NCBI GenBank assembly: GCA_004322015.1
Contig: SCQT01000072.1
Coordinates: 1 to 64,000, forward strand
Length of the DNA stretch: 64,000 nucleotides
DNA from: Chitinophagaceae bacterium
Lineage (GTDB): Bacteria > Bacteroidota > Bacteroidia > Chitinophagales > Chitinophagaceae
Direction: 5' to 3'
The notes beneath the pieces are model-generated. The model was not told the origin of the DNA. It did no database searches and saw nothing but the letters and a program-made list of their open reading frames with translations. A program made the position numbers and the translations under genes. This document shows, piece by piece, positions 52,616 to 61,233 of the stretch; positions within the stretch are counted from its first letter, which is position 1; every line of letters starts with the position of its first letter.

Positions 52616-55600
52616 ATGTCAGTTAAAATCAGCGGTCTTCCTAATGAAGAAAAGCCAGGTGCCGAAGAGTTAGAAAGATTAAAGAATAAAAAGTATTGGA
52701 AGAGTTTGGAGGAATTAAAGGATCCTGAGGGATATGCAAAAGCTGTCCGTAATGAATTTCAGGAAGAATTACCCTTTGGTGAAAAAGATGACAGCTATCT
52801 TTCAGCAAACACCCCCCGCAGAGATTTTTTGAAGTATTTAGGATTTGGAACGGCTGCGGCTACGCTGGCGGCAAGTTGCCAGATAAAAGTCCGTAAAGCG
52901 ATTCCTTATTTGAATAAACCTGCTGAGATCACTCCCGGTGTACCCAATTATTATGCCTCTACTTATGCTGTGGACGGAGAATATTGTGCGGTAGTGGTAA
53001 AGACGATAGACGGACGCCCGATAAAAATTGAAGGCAATACGATGTCTTCGGTTACCAAAGGCGGGACCTCGGCCCGTGTGCAGGGTTCCGTGCTTTCCCT
53101 GTATGATGTTACACGCACGCGTTTCCCCATGATTGATGGAAAAGAAGCATCCACCTGGCAAATGCTGGATCAGGCGGTGATAAGCGGGTTAACTGCGGCA
53201 GGAAGCGCTCCCGTTATATTATTAACTTCACCGGTGATCAGTCCTTCCATTCAACAGTCTATTCAGGATTTTATTAAAAAATATCCTTCTGCCAGACATA
53301 TAGTTTATGAGCCGGTTTCTTATGCGGCCATGCTGATGGCTAACCAGGCATGTTTTGGACAAAAAGCCATCCCTGCGTATCATTTTGAGAATGCAAAATG
53401 TATTGTAGGATTGGATGCTGACTTTTTAGGGACCTGGGTTTCTCCTGTGGAATTTACAAAACAATGGGTCACTTCCCGTAAAATTGATCCGGCAAATCCT
53501 GCGATGAGCCGGCATTTCCAGTTTGAGACATATCTTTCTTTGACCGGTTCCAATGCTGATTACCGGTACGTGCATAAACCATCGGAATCGGCTGCTATTA
53601 TCATCGGATTGTATAATGGTGTAGCGGCTGCTTTGGGAAAACAGACGCTTCCCAATGCACCTGCCATTACTGATCAGCGTATTGTAAAAGGGATCGGGAA
53701 AGCAACTAAATCTTTGGTAGCTAATCAGGGAGCGTCTTTAGTGGTTTGTGGTTTTAATAACCCGAATGCACAAGTGATCGTAAATGCATTGAATGAAATG
53801 CTGGGATCAGGAGGAAACACTATTGATTGGTCCACTCGGCTTAATTATCACCAGGGCATTGATGCCGAGATGGAGAAGCTGGTAAATGATATGAATGCCG
53901 GAAGCATAGGTGCTCTGATCGTGTATGGAGTAAATCCGGCTTATGATTATTATAATGCCGATAAGTTTATTTCAGGGATAAAGAAGGTAGGACTTACGGT
54001 ATCTCTGAATGATCATAATGATGAAACCACGCAACTTTGCAAATATGCAGCTCCCGACAGCCATTATCTGGAAAGCTGGGGAGATGCACAGCCCCGCACG
54101 GGTTATTACAGCCTGCAGCAGCCCGGTATAGATCCCTTGTTTAAAACGAGGCAGGCGATGGAATCGTTCCTGGTTTGGAGCGGTACTGCCAACGCTGATG
54201 CTTTGACTTATATCCAGCAATATTGGAAAACGAATATTTTCCCTAAATACGGCAACGGGGATCAATGGCAACACTGGTGGGATCAGACATTACAGAATGG
54301 AGTAACAGAGCCTCTGCAGGCTCCTGCGAAAACGGGAGGTAATTTTAAAGGAGATGTGAATACTGCCGCCACTCAATTAGTCTCATCCGCACCTAAGCCC
54401 GGAAGTGTGGAGATCGTATTGTATGAGCCGGTAGCTGTGGGCAACGGGCGTCATGGCAATAATCCCTGGCTGCAGGAGATGCCTGATCCGATGGCGAGGG
54501 TTACGTGGGATAATTTTATTTGTGTATCTCCATCTATGGCCGATAAATTGAATGCTTCTCTCACCCGCTTCAATGAAGTGAATTATCATAAGCCGGTAGC
54601 CAGGGTGGAAGTGAACGGCAAATCAATCAATTTGCCTATCATGGTATTGCCCGGTATGCATCCCGAAGTGATTGCAGTGGCTGTAGGTTATGGACGCGGA
54701 GGGAATTATCTGAAAGGAGAAGAATTAAAGCAGGCCCGCCGTAACCTCGGTGTGGCCGCAGCTTCGGTGGGTAAAAATGTGTATCCATGGGTAAGTTATA
54801 ATTCCCGGACCGGTACCTTCAATTACAGCTCCGGCGTCGCAAGCATTGCCAATAACGGAGAAACTTATTTACTGGCTATTACGCAGTCACACAGCAGTTA
54901 CGAGGGACGTCCTATCATTCAGGAAACTACCCTCTCCGCATTTAAGGCGGATCCCGAAGAACTGCTGAAAGAAAGGAATGAAGAATATGCTAAATACGGG
55001 AATGATTACAGAAAGGATGCGACCATGTACCCTGATCAATATCCTTATGATCAGGGAATTCACTGGGGTATGGCTATTGATATGAATGCCTGCATTGGCT
55101 GCGGCGCCTGCATTATTGCCTGTTATGCAGAGAATAATGTGTCTGTGGTGGGTAAGGAACAAGTGTCTAAAGGTCATGAAATGCAATGGATCAGGATAGA
55201 CCGTTACTTTGAGGGCGATCACGAAGATCCGCAGGTGGTTTTCCAGCCGATGCTTTGCCAGCAGTGCGATAATGCTCCTTGTGAAAACGTATGCCCGGTA
55301 GCCGCCACATCCCACAGCGATGAAGGGTTGAATATGATGATTTATAACCGTTGTATCGGTACTCGTTATTGTGAAAATAACTGCCCGTATAAAGTACGTC
55401 GCTTTAACTGGCATGATTGGAATGGAGCGGATAGCTTTGAAGATAACCTATGGGATGATCCGGTGGTGCTGGATATGAATAAATCTTTGACCAGGATGGT
55501 ACTGAATCCGGATGTAACCGTTCGTGCCCGTGGGGTCATGGAAAAATGCACTTTCTGCGTACAGAGGTTGCAAACGGCTAAGCTGCATGCAAAAAAAGAA

Positions 55601-55849
55601 GGCAGACCTGTTAAAGATGGTGAGGCAGTGGTAGCTTGTCAGCAGGCATGTCCGGCGGATGCTATTGTCTTTGGAGACGCGAATGACAAAAGCAGTAAGA
55701 TTTACAAACTCCGCCAGGAACAGAAGAACAGGGGATATGGAGTGCTGGAAGTATTGCATACTTTACCGAACATCACTTATCTGGCTAAGGTCCGGAATAA
55801 GGATGAAGAAGATTTCTTCCACTATGAAGAGTTAACGCATAGTTTGTAA
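52616..55849 (+). CDS. actB: Alternative complex III subunit ActB (molybdopterin-oxidoreductase-like, Fe-S)
   Basis: The 1077-residue protein has a variant Tat signal near residue 64 (RRDFLKYLGFGTAAATLAA) and a molybdopterin-oxidoreductase-fold region (about 90-800) that in known ActB carries no molybdenum cofactor. Ferredoxin-like motifs follow: CIGCGACIIACYAEN (about 825), CQQCDNAPCENVCPV (about 880), CIGTRYCENNCPYKV (about 912), CTFCVQR (about 978) and CQQACPADAIVFGD (about 1007). These give an electron-wire set of [4Fe-4S]/[3Fe-4S] clusters. It is located between actA and actC. Confidence 0.94.
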   Translation: MSVKISGLPNEEKPGAEELERLKNKKYWKSLEELKDPEGYAKAVRNEFQEELPFGEKDDSYLSANTPRRDFLKYLGFGTAAATLAASCQIKVRKAIPYLNKPAEITPGVPNYYASTYAVDGEYCAVVVKTIDGRPIKIEGNTMSSVTKGGTSARVQGSVLSLYDVTRTRFPMIDGKEASTWQMLDQAVISGLTAAGSAPVILLTSPVISPSIQQSIQDFIKKYPSARHIVYEPVSYAAMLMANQACFGQKAIPAYHFENAKCIVGLDADFLGTWVSPVEFTKQWVTSRKIDPANPAMSRHFQFETYLSLTGSNADYRYVHKPSESAAIIIGLYNGVAAALGKQTLPNAPAITDQRIVKGIGKATKSLVANQGASLVVCGFNNPNAQVIVNALNEMLGSGGNTIDWSTRLNYHQGIDAEMEKLVNDMNAGSIGALIVYGVNPAYDYYNADKFISGIKKVGLTVSLNDHNDETTQLCKYAAPDSHYLESWGDAQPRTGYYSLQQPGIDPLFKTRQAMESFLVWSGTANADALTYIQQYWKTNIFPKYGNGDQWQHWWDQTLQNGVTEPLQAPAKTGGNFKGDVNTAATQLVSSAPKPGSVEIVLYEPVAVGNGRHGNNPWLQEMPDPMARVTWDNFICVSPSMADKLNASLTRFNEVNYHKPVARVEVNGKSINLPIMVLPGMHPEVIAVAVGYGRGGNYLKGEELKQARRNLGVAAASVGKNVYPWVSYNSRTGTFNYSSGVASIANNGETYLLAITQSHSSYEGRPIIQETTLSAFKADPEELLKERNEEYAKYGNDYRKDATMYPDQYPYDQGIHWGMAIDMNACIGCGACIIACYAENNVSVVGKEQVSKGHEMQWIRIDRYFEGDHEDPQVVFQPMLCQQCDNAPCENVCPVAATSHSDEGLNMMIYNRCIGTRYCENNCPYKVRRFNWHDWNGADSFEDNLWDDPVVLDMNKSLTRMVLNPDVTVRARGVMEKCTFCVQRLQTAKLHAKKEGRPVKDGEAVVACQQACPADAIVFGDANDKSSKIYKLRQEQKNRGYGVLEVLHTLPNITYLAKVRNKDEEDFFHYEELTHSL

Positions 55850-55907
55850 GGATCGTTTGTGATATAAATTGTAGAATTTTAAAGTTAATGTACAATCATT
55901 ATTCAAT

Positions 55908-57371
55908 ATGTCGCTGAGATATGAATCCATAGTAAGAGAACCTTTAATTAATGGGACGAAGGATTTCCACCAGGTAACCGAGGATATCGTACGTCCTATT
56001 GAAGGTAAGCCCGGTACCTTATGGTACATCGGCCTGTATATTTCGGTAGCCATGTTGCTGTTTGGTGTTTTTGCTGTTTTCTGGGAAGTATATTGGGGTA
56101 TCGGTGTATGGGGCGTGAATAAGACCGTTGACTGGGCATGGGCTATTACCAACTTCGTATGGTGGGTCGGTATAGGACACGCAGGTACGCTCATATCGGC
56201 CATCTTATTGCTTTTCCGCCAGGGATGGAGAACAGGGGTGAACCGCGCTGCTGAAGCCATGACCATCTTTGCCGTGATGTGTGCCGGCCAGTTCCCTATA
56301 TGGCACGTAGGTCGTGTATGGGATGTGTTTTTTATTTTCCCTTATCCGAATACAAGAGGTCCTGTTTGGCCCAACTTTAACTCACCGTTATTGTGGGACG
56401 TATTCGCGGTAGGAACCTATTTCACTGTATCTGTATTATTCTGGTATGCGGGCCTTATTCCCGATTTGGCTACGCTTCGCGACCGCGCTAAAACTAAATT
56501 ACGCAAGTTCTTATATGGATATTTTTCCTTTGGATGGACAGGTAATGTAAAAAGCTGGCAGCGTATTGAAGCTTTATTTTTAGTGTTGGCAGCCCTGGCG
56601 ACTCCGCTGGTGCTTTCAGTACACTCCGTGGTGTCCATGGACTTCGCCACTTCAGTCATCCCCGGTTGGCACACGACCATCTTTCCGCCTTATTTTGTCG
56701 CAGGAGCTATCTTTTCGGGATTTGCCATGGTGCAGACCCTGTTGATAGTAACACGAAAGATATTACATCTGGAGGAATACATTACGCTGGGTCATATTGA
56801 AGCAATGAACAAAGTGATCATGGTTACCGGAAGCATCGTGGCGATGGCCTACTGCAGTGAATTTTTTGTGGCATGGTATTCCGGCGATTATGGGGAAGGC
56901 GGCCAGTTCTGGTGGCGCGTGGACGGACCTTACTGGTGGGCATGGTGGTGTCTGATCACCTGCAATGTGATTTGCCCTCAAATGTTTTGGTTCAAGAAGC
57001 TACGGCGCAACATCGCATTTACCTTTTATATGTCCATTATTATTAACATAGGAATGTGGTTTGAACGTTTCGTGATCATTGTATTGTCCTTGTACCATGA
57101 CTGGATCCCGTCAAGCTGGACCTATTTTTCACCAACCTGGGCAGATATGGGCTTTTACATAGGTACTTTTGGATTGTTTTTCACCTGTTACTTCCTGTTC
57201 GCAAAATATCTTCCGGTAATTGCCATCCATGAAATTAAACATGTATTAAGGGTTTCCGGTGAAAGCTATAAACAAAATATGAAAGCTATTGAGGCTCAGC
57301 CTTTGACCGATTTTGTGGAAAGAGCTTCTCATGAGGAGCATGTCAGCACAGGTGTAGGAGGGATTAGATAA
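55908..57371 (+). CDS. actC: Alternative complex III subunit ActC (NrfD-like quinol-binding)
   Basis: The 487-residue integral membrane protein with about ten helices belongs to the NrfD/PsrC family. It has features such as WWVGIGHAGTLISAILLLFR, GQFPIWHVGRVWDVFF and TSVIPGWHTTIFPPYFVAGA. ActC and ActF are the two NrfD-like subunits that bind menaquinol and form proton half-channels in the complex. It follows actB after 58 bases. Length is normal. Confidence 0.94.
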   Translation: MSLRYESIVREPLINGTKDFHQVTEDIVRPIEGKPGTLWYIGLYISVAMLLFGVFAVFWEVYWGIGVWGVNKTVDWAWAITNFVWWVGIGHAGTLISAILLLFRQGWRTGVNRAAEAMTIFAVMCAGQFPIWHVGRVWDVFFIFPYPNTRGPVWPNFNSPLLWDVFAVGTYFTVSVLFWYAGLIPDLATLRDRAKTKLRKFLYGYFSFGWTGNVKSWQRIEALFLVLAALATPLVLSVHSVVSMDFATSVIPGWHTTIFPPYFVAGAIFSGFAMVQTLLIVTRKILHLEEYITLGHIEAMNKVIMVTGSIVAMAYCSEFFVAWYSGDYGEGGQFWWRVDGPYWWAWWCLITCNVICPQMFWFKKLRRNIAFTFYMSIIINIGMWFERFVIIVLSLYHDWIPSSWTYFSPTWADMGFYIGTFGLFFTCYFLFAKYLPVIAIHEIKHVLRVSGESYKQNMKAIEAQPLTDFVERASHEEHVSTGVGGIR

Positions 57372-57419
57372 TTTTTTGTAAAAACAGAAGGCAAAAATTT
57401 TAACTGAAAATATTTTATT

Positions 57420-58019
57420 ATGCCGGTAAAAAATTTTGTAGTGGGTTGCTTTGCGGAAGAAGGCGGTCTTTTTAAAGCCGTAAAGAAGGTGCGTACTTCC
57501 GGATTCAAGCTGCACGATGTGTATAGTCCTTATCCGGTGCACGGATTGGATGAAGCCATGGGTATGCGGCAGACCAGTTTGCATACTGCAGGTTTCTTTT
57601 ATGGATTGTTCGGGGTCATTGCTGCATTAGGCGGGATGGCTTTCTGTACAGTGCATAGCTGGCCCCTCAATTTTGACGGTAAACCCCATTTTCCGCTGCC
57701 TGCTTTTATCCCGATTACCTTTGAGTTTACAGTATTGGTATCTTCAGTAGGGATGACCTTGACATTTTGCTGGCTTTGCCAGATCATGCCGGGTGTTAAG
57801 AAACATATTTTTCATCCCAGACAAACGGATGATTTGATTGTGATGGCCATTGAATTAACCAAAGATGCGCAGGCAGAGGAAGTAAAAAAATGGTTTACCG
57901 ATCTGGGCGCTGTAGAAATATCAGAACAAAAGGCTGAAACAGGATGGTGGTACGGTAATTTTGCAAAACCGGCAAAATATGAGCAAGAAATAGAATCCGG
58001 CGAAACAGTAACCTCATAA
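57420..58019 (+). CDS. actD: Alternative complex III subunit ActD (DUF3341)
   Basis: The 199-residue protein has the DUF3341 layout: N-terminal soluble part (FDLLKA-like FKAVKKVRTSGFKLHDVYSP), PVHGLDEAMGMRQTSLHTAG, two transmembrane helices (about 59-80 and 97-123), then a soluble C-terminus. ActD is a small structural subunit of the complex. It lies between actC and actE as usual. Confidence 0.92.
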   Translation: MPVKNFVVGCFAEEGGLFKAVKKVRTSGFKLHDVYSPYPVHGLDEAMGMRQTSLHTAGFFYGLFGVIAALGGMAFCTVHSWPLNFDGKPHFPLPAFIPITFEFTVLVSSVGMTLTFCWLCQIMPGVKKHIFHPRQTDDLIVMAIELTKDAQAEEVKKWFTDLGAVEISEQKAETGWWYGNFAKPAKYEQEIESGETVTS

Positions 58020-58045
58020 AAATCTTAACGAAGAATTTATATCAG

Positions 58046-58735
58046 ATGAAGCGGATAAACAGTATAGTGGTATTTTTTATAACAGCAGGTAGTATGTTGC
58101 TCCTGTCCGCGTGCCATACCAGGAAATATCATGAACCTAAGGATATTTATATGCCTGACATGGAATATTCACGGGCGTATGATCCATACACGGAAAATCC
58201 TGTTTTTGCCGATAATCAATCCAGCAGGTTGCCGGTAACAGGCACCATTGCCCGCGGAGTATCATTGCCGTATCATATACCGCAAAGCGATTCGGGTTAT
58301 GCCTATTCAGGCACAGTTCAAAATCCATTGCATGTGGATGATAGTATCTTAAAAGAGGGGAAAAGATTATTTGATATTTATTGTGCCATTTGCCACGGAG
58401 CAAATCTGGATGGCAACGGACCTTTATATAAAGGCGGCTCAGGTCCTTTCATTGCTGCTCCTGCAAATTTCATGGCGGGTGCCACCTCTGCTTTGCCTGC
58501 GGGAACTATTTTTTATGTGGCAACCTACGGACTTCGTAATATGGGAAGCTATGCCAGCCAGGTAAATCAACACCAGCGCTGGATGATAGTGTCCTATATC
58601 AAGAGTGTGGAGAGAGACAAAGGCGTTTCCACCCCCGAAAAAGAAGATTCCACTTTGCATGCGCTGGAAGCGGCTTACTTGTCCACGCTGAAAGGTGGCG
58701 CTGCACCTGCCGGCAGTAAGACAGCCAGTAAATAG
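58046..58735 (+). CDS. actE: Alternative complex III subunit ActE (monoheme cytochrome c)
   Basis: The 229-residue lipoprotein (lipobox LLSAC, Cys23) contains one heme site IYCAICHGANLDGNG (about residue 112) and a Met-type ligand in the following half (YGLRNMGSYASQV). It probably passes electrons from ActA to the oxidase. It is in standard order after actD. Confidence 0.93.
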   Translation: MKRINSIVVFFITAGSMLLLSACHTRKYHEPKDIYMPDMEYSRAYDPYTENPVFADNQSSRLPVTGTIARGVSLPYHIPQSDSGYAYSGTVQNPLHVDDSILKEGKRLFDIYCAICHGANLDGNGPLYKGGSGPFIAAPANFMAGATSALPAGTIFYVATYGLRNMGSYASQVNQHQRWMIVSYIKSVERDKGVSTPEKEDSTLHALEAAYLSTLKGGAAPAGSKTASK

Positions 58736-58787
58736 AATGAGAAAGAAAAAACATTTTTGAAAATAACAACCTAAGTATCATTATAGC

Positions 58788-59987
58788 ATGAAAGAGCAAT
58801 TTGTAATGCCCGCGAAGTTAAGAACGATCAGTATAGTGCTGCTCGCTATCGGAATACTCGCGCTGATCATAGGAATTTTTGCACTTGGTGGACCGGTAAA
58901 CGGTACCCGCTTTTGGATAGTATTGCTTTTTAATGCTATCTTCTTTCTGTTCATGACCCTTGGCTCCCTTATTATACTTTGTGCTGCCACCCTGGCTCAG
59001 GGAAGTTGGCATATTGCCTACCGGCGGGTGATCGAAGCTGTTTTTATGGCTATGCCGGTCTTTGCGATCATTGCTTTCATTATCATGATGTGCATTGTCT
59101 GGGGGGATAAAAGCGCTATTTATCAATGGGCTGATAAAACACTGGTTGCACACAACAAACTGCTTCAGAAAAAAAGCGCTTTTCTCAACCCGTCTTTTTA
59201 TACCATCTTAACAGTCATTACTCTTGGGATGTGGACATTTTTTGGATTCCGGATACGCCGCCTGTCTTTAAAAGAGGACATGGCTCCGGCAGGAACCACT
59301 AAAATCTTCTGGAAAACCTACCGGATTGCGGCATTATTTATTGTCTTCTATTATCTGACCAATGCCACTTCAACCTGGCAGTGGATCATGAGCATAGACG
59401 TGGATTGGTATTCCACTCTGTTTATGTGGTATATTTTTGCAAGTCTCTTTGTATCTTCCATAGCAGTTATAACCTTATTTGTAATTATCCTCCGCAATTT
59501 CGGCTTTCTGGAATGGATTACGTACGAGCACTTACATGATATGGGCAAGTTCATGTTTGCATTTTCTATTTTCTGGATGTATTTGTGGTTTGCACAGTAT
59601 TTGCTCATTTGGTACGGTAATATCCCTGAGGAGACCACTTACTTTACTATCAGGGCATGGGGATCCTATCATACGCTCTTCTATCTGAACCTGATTATCA
59701 ATTTCTGTGCGCCTTTCCTGATCTTAATGACAAGGGATTCAAAAAGGAATTATACGATCGTGGCTTATATGGCCATCCTGGTTTTCATAGGGCATTATTT
59801 GGATTTTTATTTGAAGTTTATGCCGGGTCCTTTAAAGAATAACTGGCATATCGGATGGTACGAGGTAGGTATCACTTTAGGTTTTATAGGATTAATGATC
59901 TTGGTGGTAACGCGCAACCTTTCCAAAGCGCCTTTGTTCCCCAAGAATCATCCTTACATGAAAGAAGCTATTATTCATCAATCCTGA
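58788..59987 (+). CDS. actF: Alternative complex III subunit ActF (quinol:cytochrome c oxidoreductase membrane subunit)
   Basis: The 399-residue integral membrane protein has about ten transmembrane segments. Typical segments are YRIAALFIVFYYLTNATSTW, WYSTLFMWYIFASLFVSSIA, HDMGKFMFAFSIFWMYLWFA and YHTLFYLNLIINFCAPFLIL. It is the second quinone-side membrane subunit of alternative complex III. The oxidase gene coxB follows about 90 bases downstream on the same strand. Confidence 0.93.
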   Translation: MKEQFVMPAKLRTISIVLLAIGILALIIGIFALGGPVNGTRFWIVLLFNAIFFLFMTLGSLIILCAATLAQGSWHIAYRRVIEAVFMAMPVFAIIAFIIMMCIVWGDKSAIYQWADKTLVAHNKLLQKKSAFLNPSFYTILTVITLGMWTFFGFRIRRLSLKEDMAPAGTTKIFWKTYRIAALFIVFYYLTNATSTWQWIMSIDVDWYSTLFMWYIFASLFVSSIAVITLFVIILRNFGFLEWITYEHLHDMGKFMFAFSIFWMYLWFAQYLLIWYGNIPEETTYFTIRAWGSYHTLFYLNLIINFCAPFLILMTRDSKRNYTIVAYMAILVFIGHYLDFYLKFMPGPLKNNWHIGWYEVGITLGFIGLMILVVTRNLSKAPLFPKNHPYMKEAIIHQS

Positions 59988-60075
59988 TTTTTTTAGAATA
60001 ATGAATAATCAAATTGTATAAATATTTGTTGTAGGTTTAGTTTTGTAAAAAAATTCTTATCTAAGATTAAAAGCG

Positions 60076-61146
60076 ATGACTGATTTACTGATAGTTATTA
60101 CTGTTGTCCTTATCCTGATAATCATTGTTCAGATTTCCAAGGCCAGTGAATATGTATCAATCCTGAAGGGGAAAGAAAAGGCTGAACAGCAGTCTGACAA
60201 AGTGAATGCCTGGTTGCTGATGGCGTTTCTTATTCTGGGGCTGATTGGTATTTACATTTGTCATGAGTTGCTCAAGGGAAAATTGCTTCCTGTGGCGGCA
60301 TCTGTGCAGGGTGCGGCTATTGACCACATGATCATTTATACCGGTATCATTACAGCTGTCGTATTTTTTCTTACGGAGATCATGCTGTTTTATTTTGGGT
60401 TTCGATATCATAACAAGCCCGGCAGGAAAGCTAAATATCTTCCCGATAACGACCCGTTGGAAATTACATGGACAGCCATTACAGCCTTAGTATTGCTCAT
60501 CCTTATTGTCTTTGGTTTAAAAGAATGGTTTAAGATTACGGGACCTGCACCGAAGAATGCTATGGTGGTGGAAGTTACGGGCAAGCAATTTGAATGGATG
60601 TTCAGGTACCCGGGAAAAGACGATGTGCTGGGCAGAAAAGATTTTAAACTTATTGATCCGGCCAAAGACAATCCGCTGGGGCAGGACTGGAGCGATCCGG
60701 CGAATCATGACGATGTAGTTTCTCATAATGTGCTCCACCTGGTGGTGGATCGTCCGGTTAGATTGCTTATTAATTCGCAGGACGTGATCCATGATGTGGG
60801 TCTGCCTTATTTCAGGATGAAAATGGATGCAGTACCCGGCACACCCACTACTCTTTGGTTTACGCCGACCATTACCACTGCCGAAATGATAAAAAAAACG
60901 GGAGATCCTGATTTTGTTTATGAACTGGCGTGTGATCAGTTATGCGGAGAAGGACATTTTACGATGAGAGCAACCATTATTGTGGAAACTCAACAGCAGT
61001 TCGATCAATGGGAAGCCGGCCAGAAGTCGCAATATCAGCTGGCTATGGCAGACTTAAATCCTTCCATCTCTGATACGACCAAAGCGGCAGATGGCGGGCT
61101 GCCTGCGGCTGACAGCTCTAAAGCGAAAGTAGCGTTCGCAAAATAA
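60076..61146 (+). CDS. coxB: Cytochrome c oxidase subunit II
   Basis: The 356-residue protein carries the CuA domain: His in VSHNVLHLVVDRPVRLLIN, DVGLPYFRMKMDAVPG, and the copper ligands in ELACDQLCGEGHFTM (Cys-x3-Cys, Glu, His, Met, about residue 285). The membrane part is longer than usual, with four hydrophobic segments: two before the standard hairpin, of which the first is at residues about 4-22. Similar extended forms occur in other Bacteroidota, as I recall. A C-terminal tail of about 40 residues is Ala/Asp/Lys-rich and probably disordered. Confidence 0.93.
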   Translation: MTDLLIVITVVLILIIIVQISKASEYVSILKGKEKAEQQSDKVNAWLLMAFLILGLIGIYICHELLKGKLLPVAASVQGAAIDHMIIYTGIITAVVFFLTEIMLFYFGFRYHNKPGRKAKYLPDNDPLEITWTAITALVLLILIVFGLKEWFKITGPAPKNAMVVEVTGKQFEWMFRYPGKDDVLGRKDFKLIDPAKDNPLGQDWSDPANHDDVVSHNVLHLVVDRPVRLLINSQDVIHDVGLPYFRMKMDAVPGTPTTLWFTPTITTAEMIKKTGDPDFVYELACDQLCGEGHFTMRATIIVETQQQFDQWEAGQKSQYQLAMADLNPSISDTTKAADGGLPAADSSKAKVAFAK

Positions 61147-61233
61147 ACTTTTGGCTGAGATTTAAAAAAATAGTAATTTAACGACAATTTTATCCGGCAT
61201 TATTCCGGTCATTGTATAAAAAATGAAGAGATC

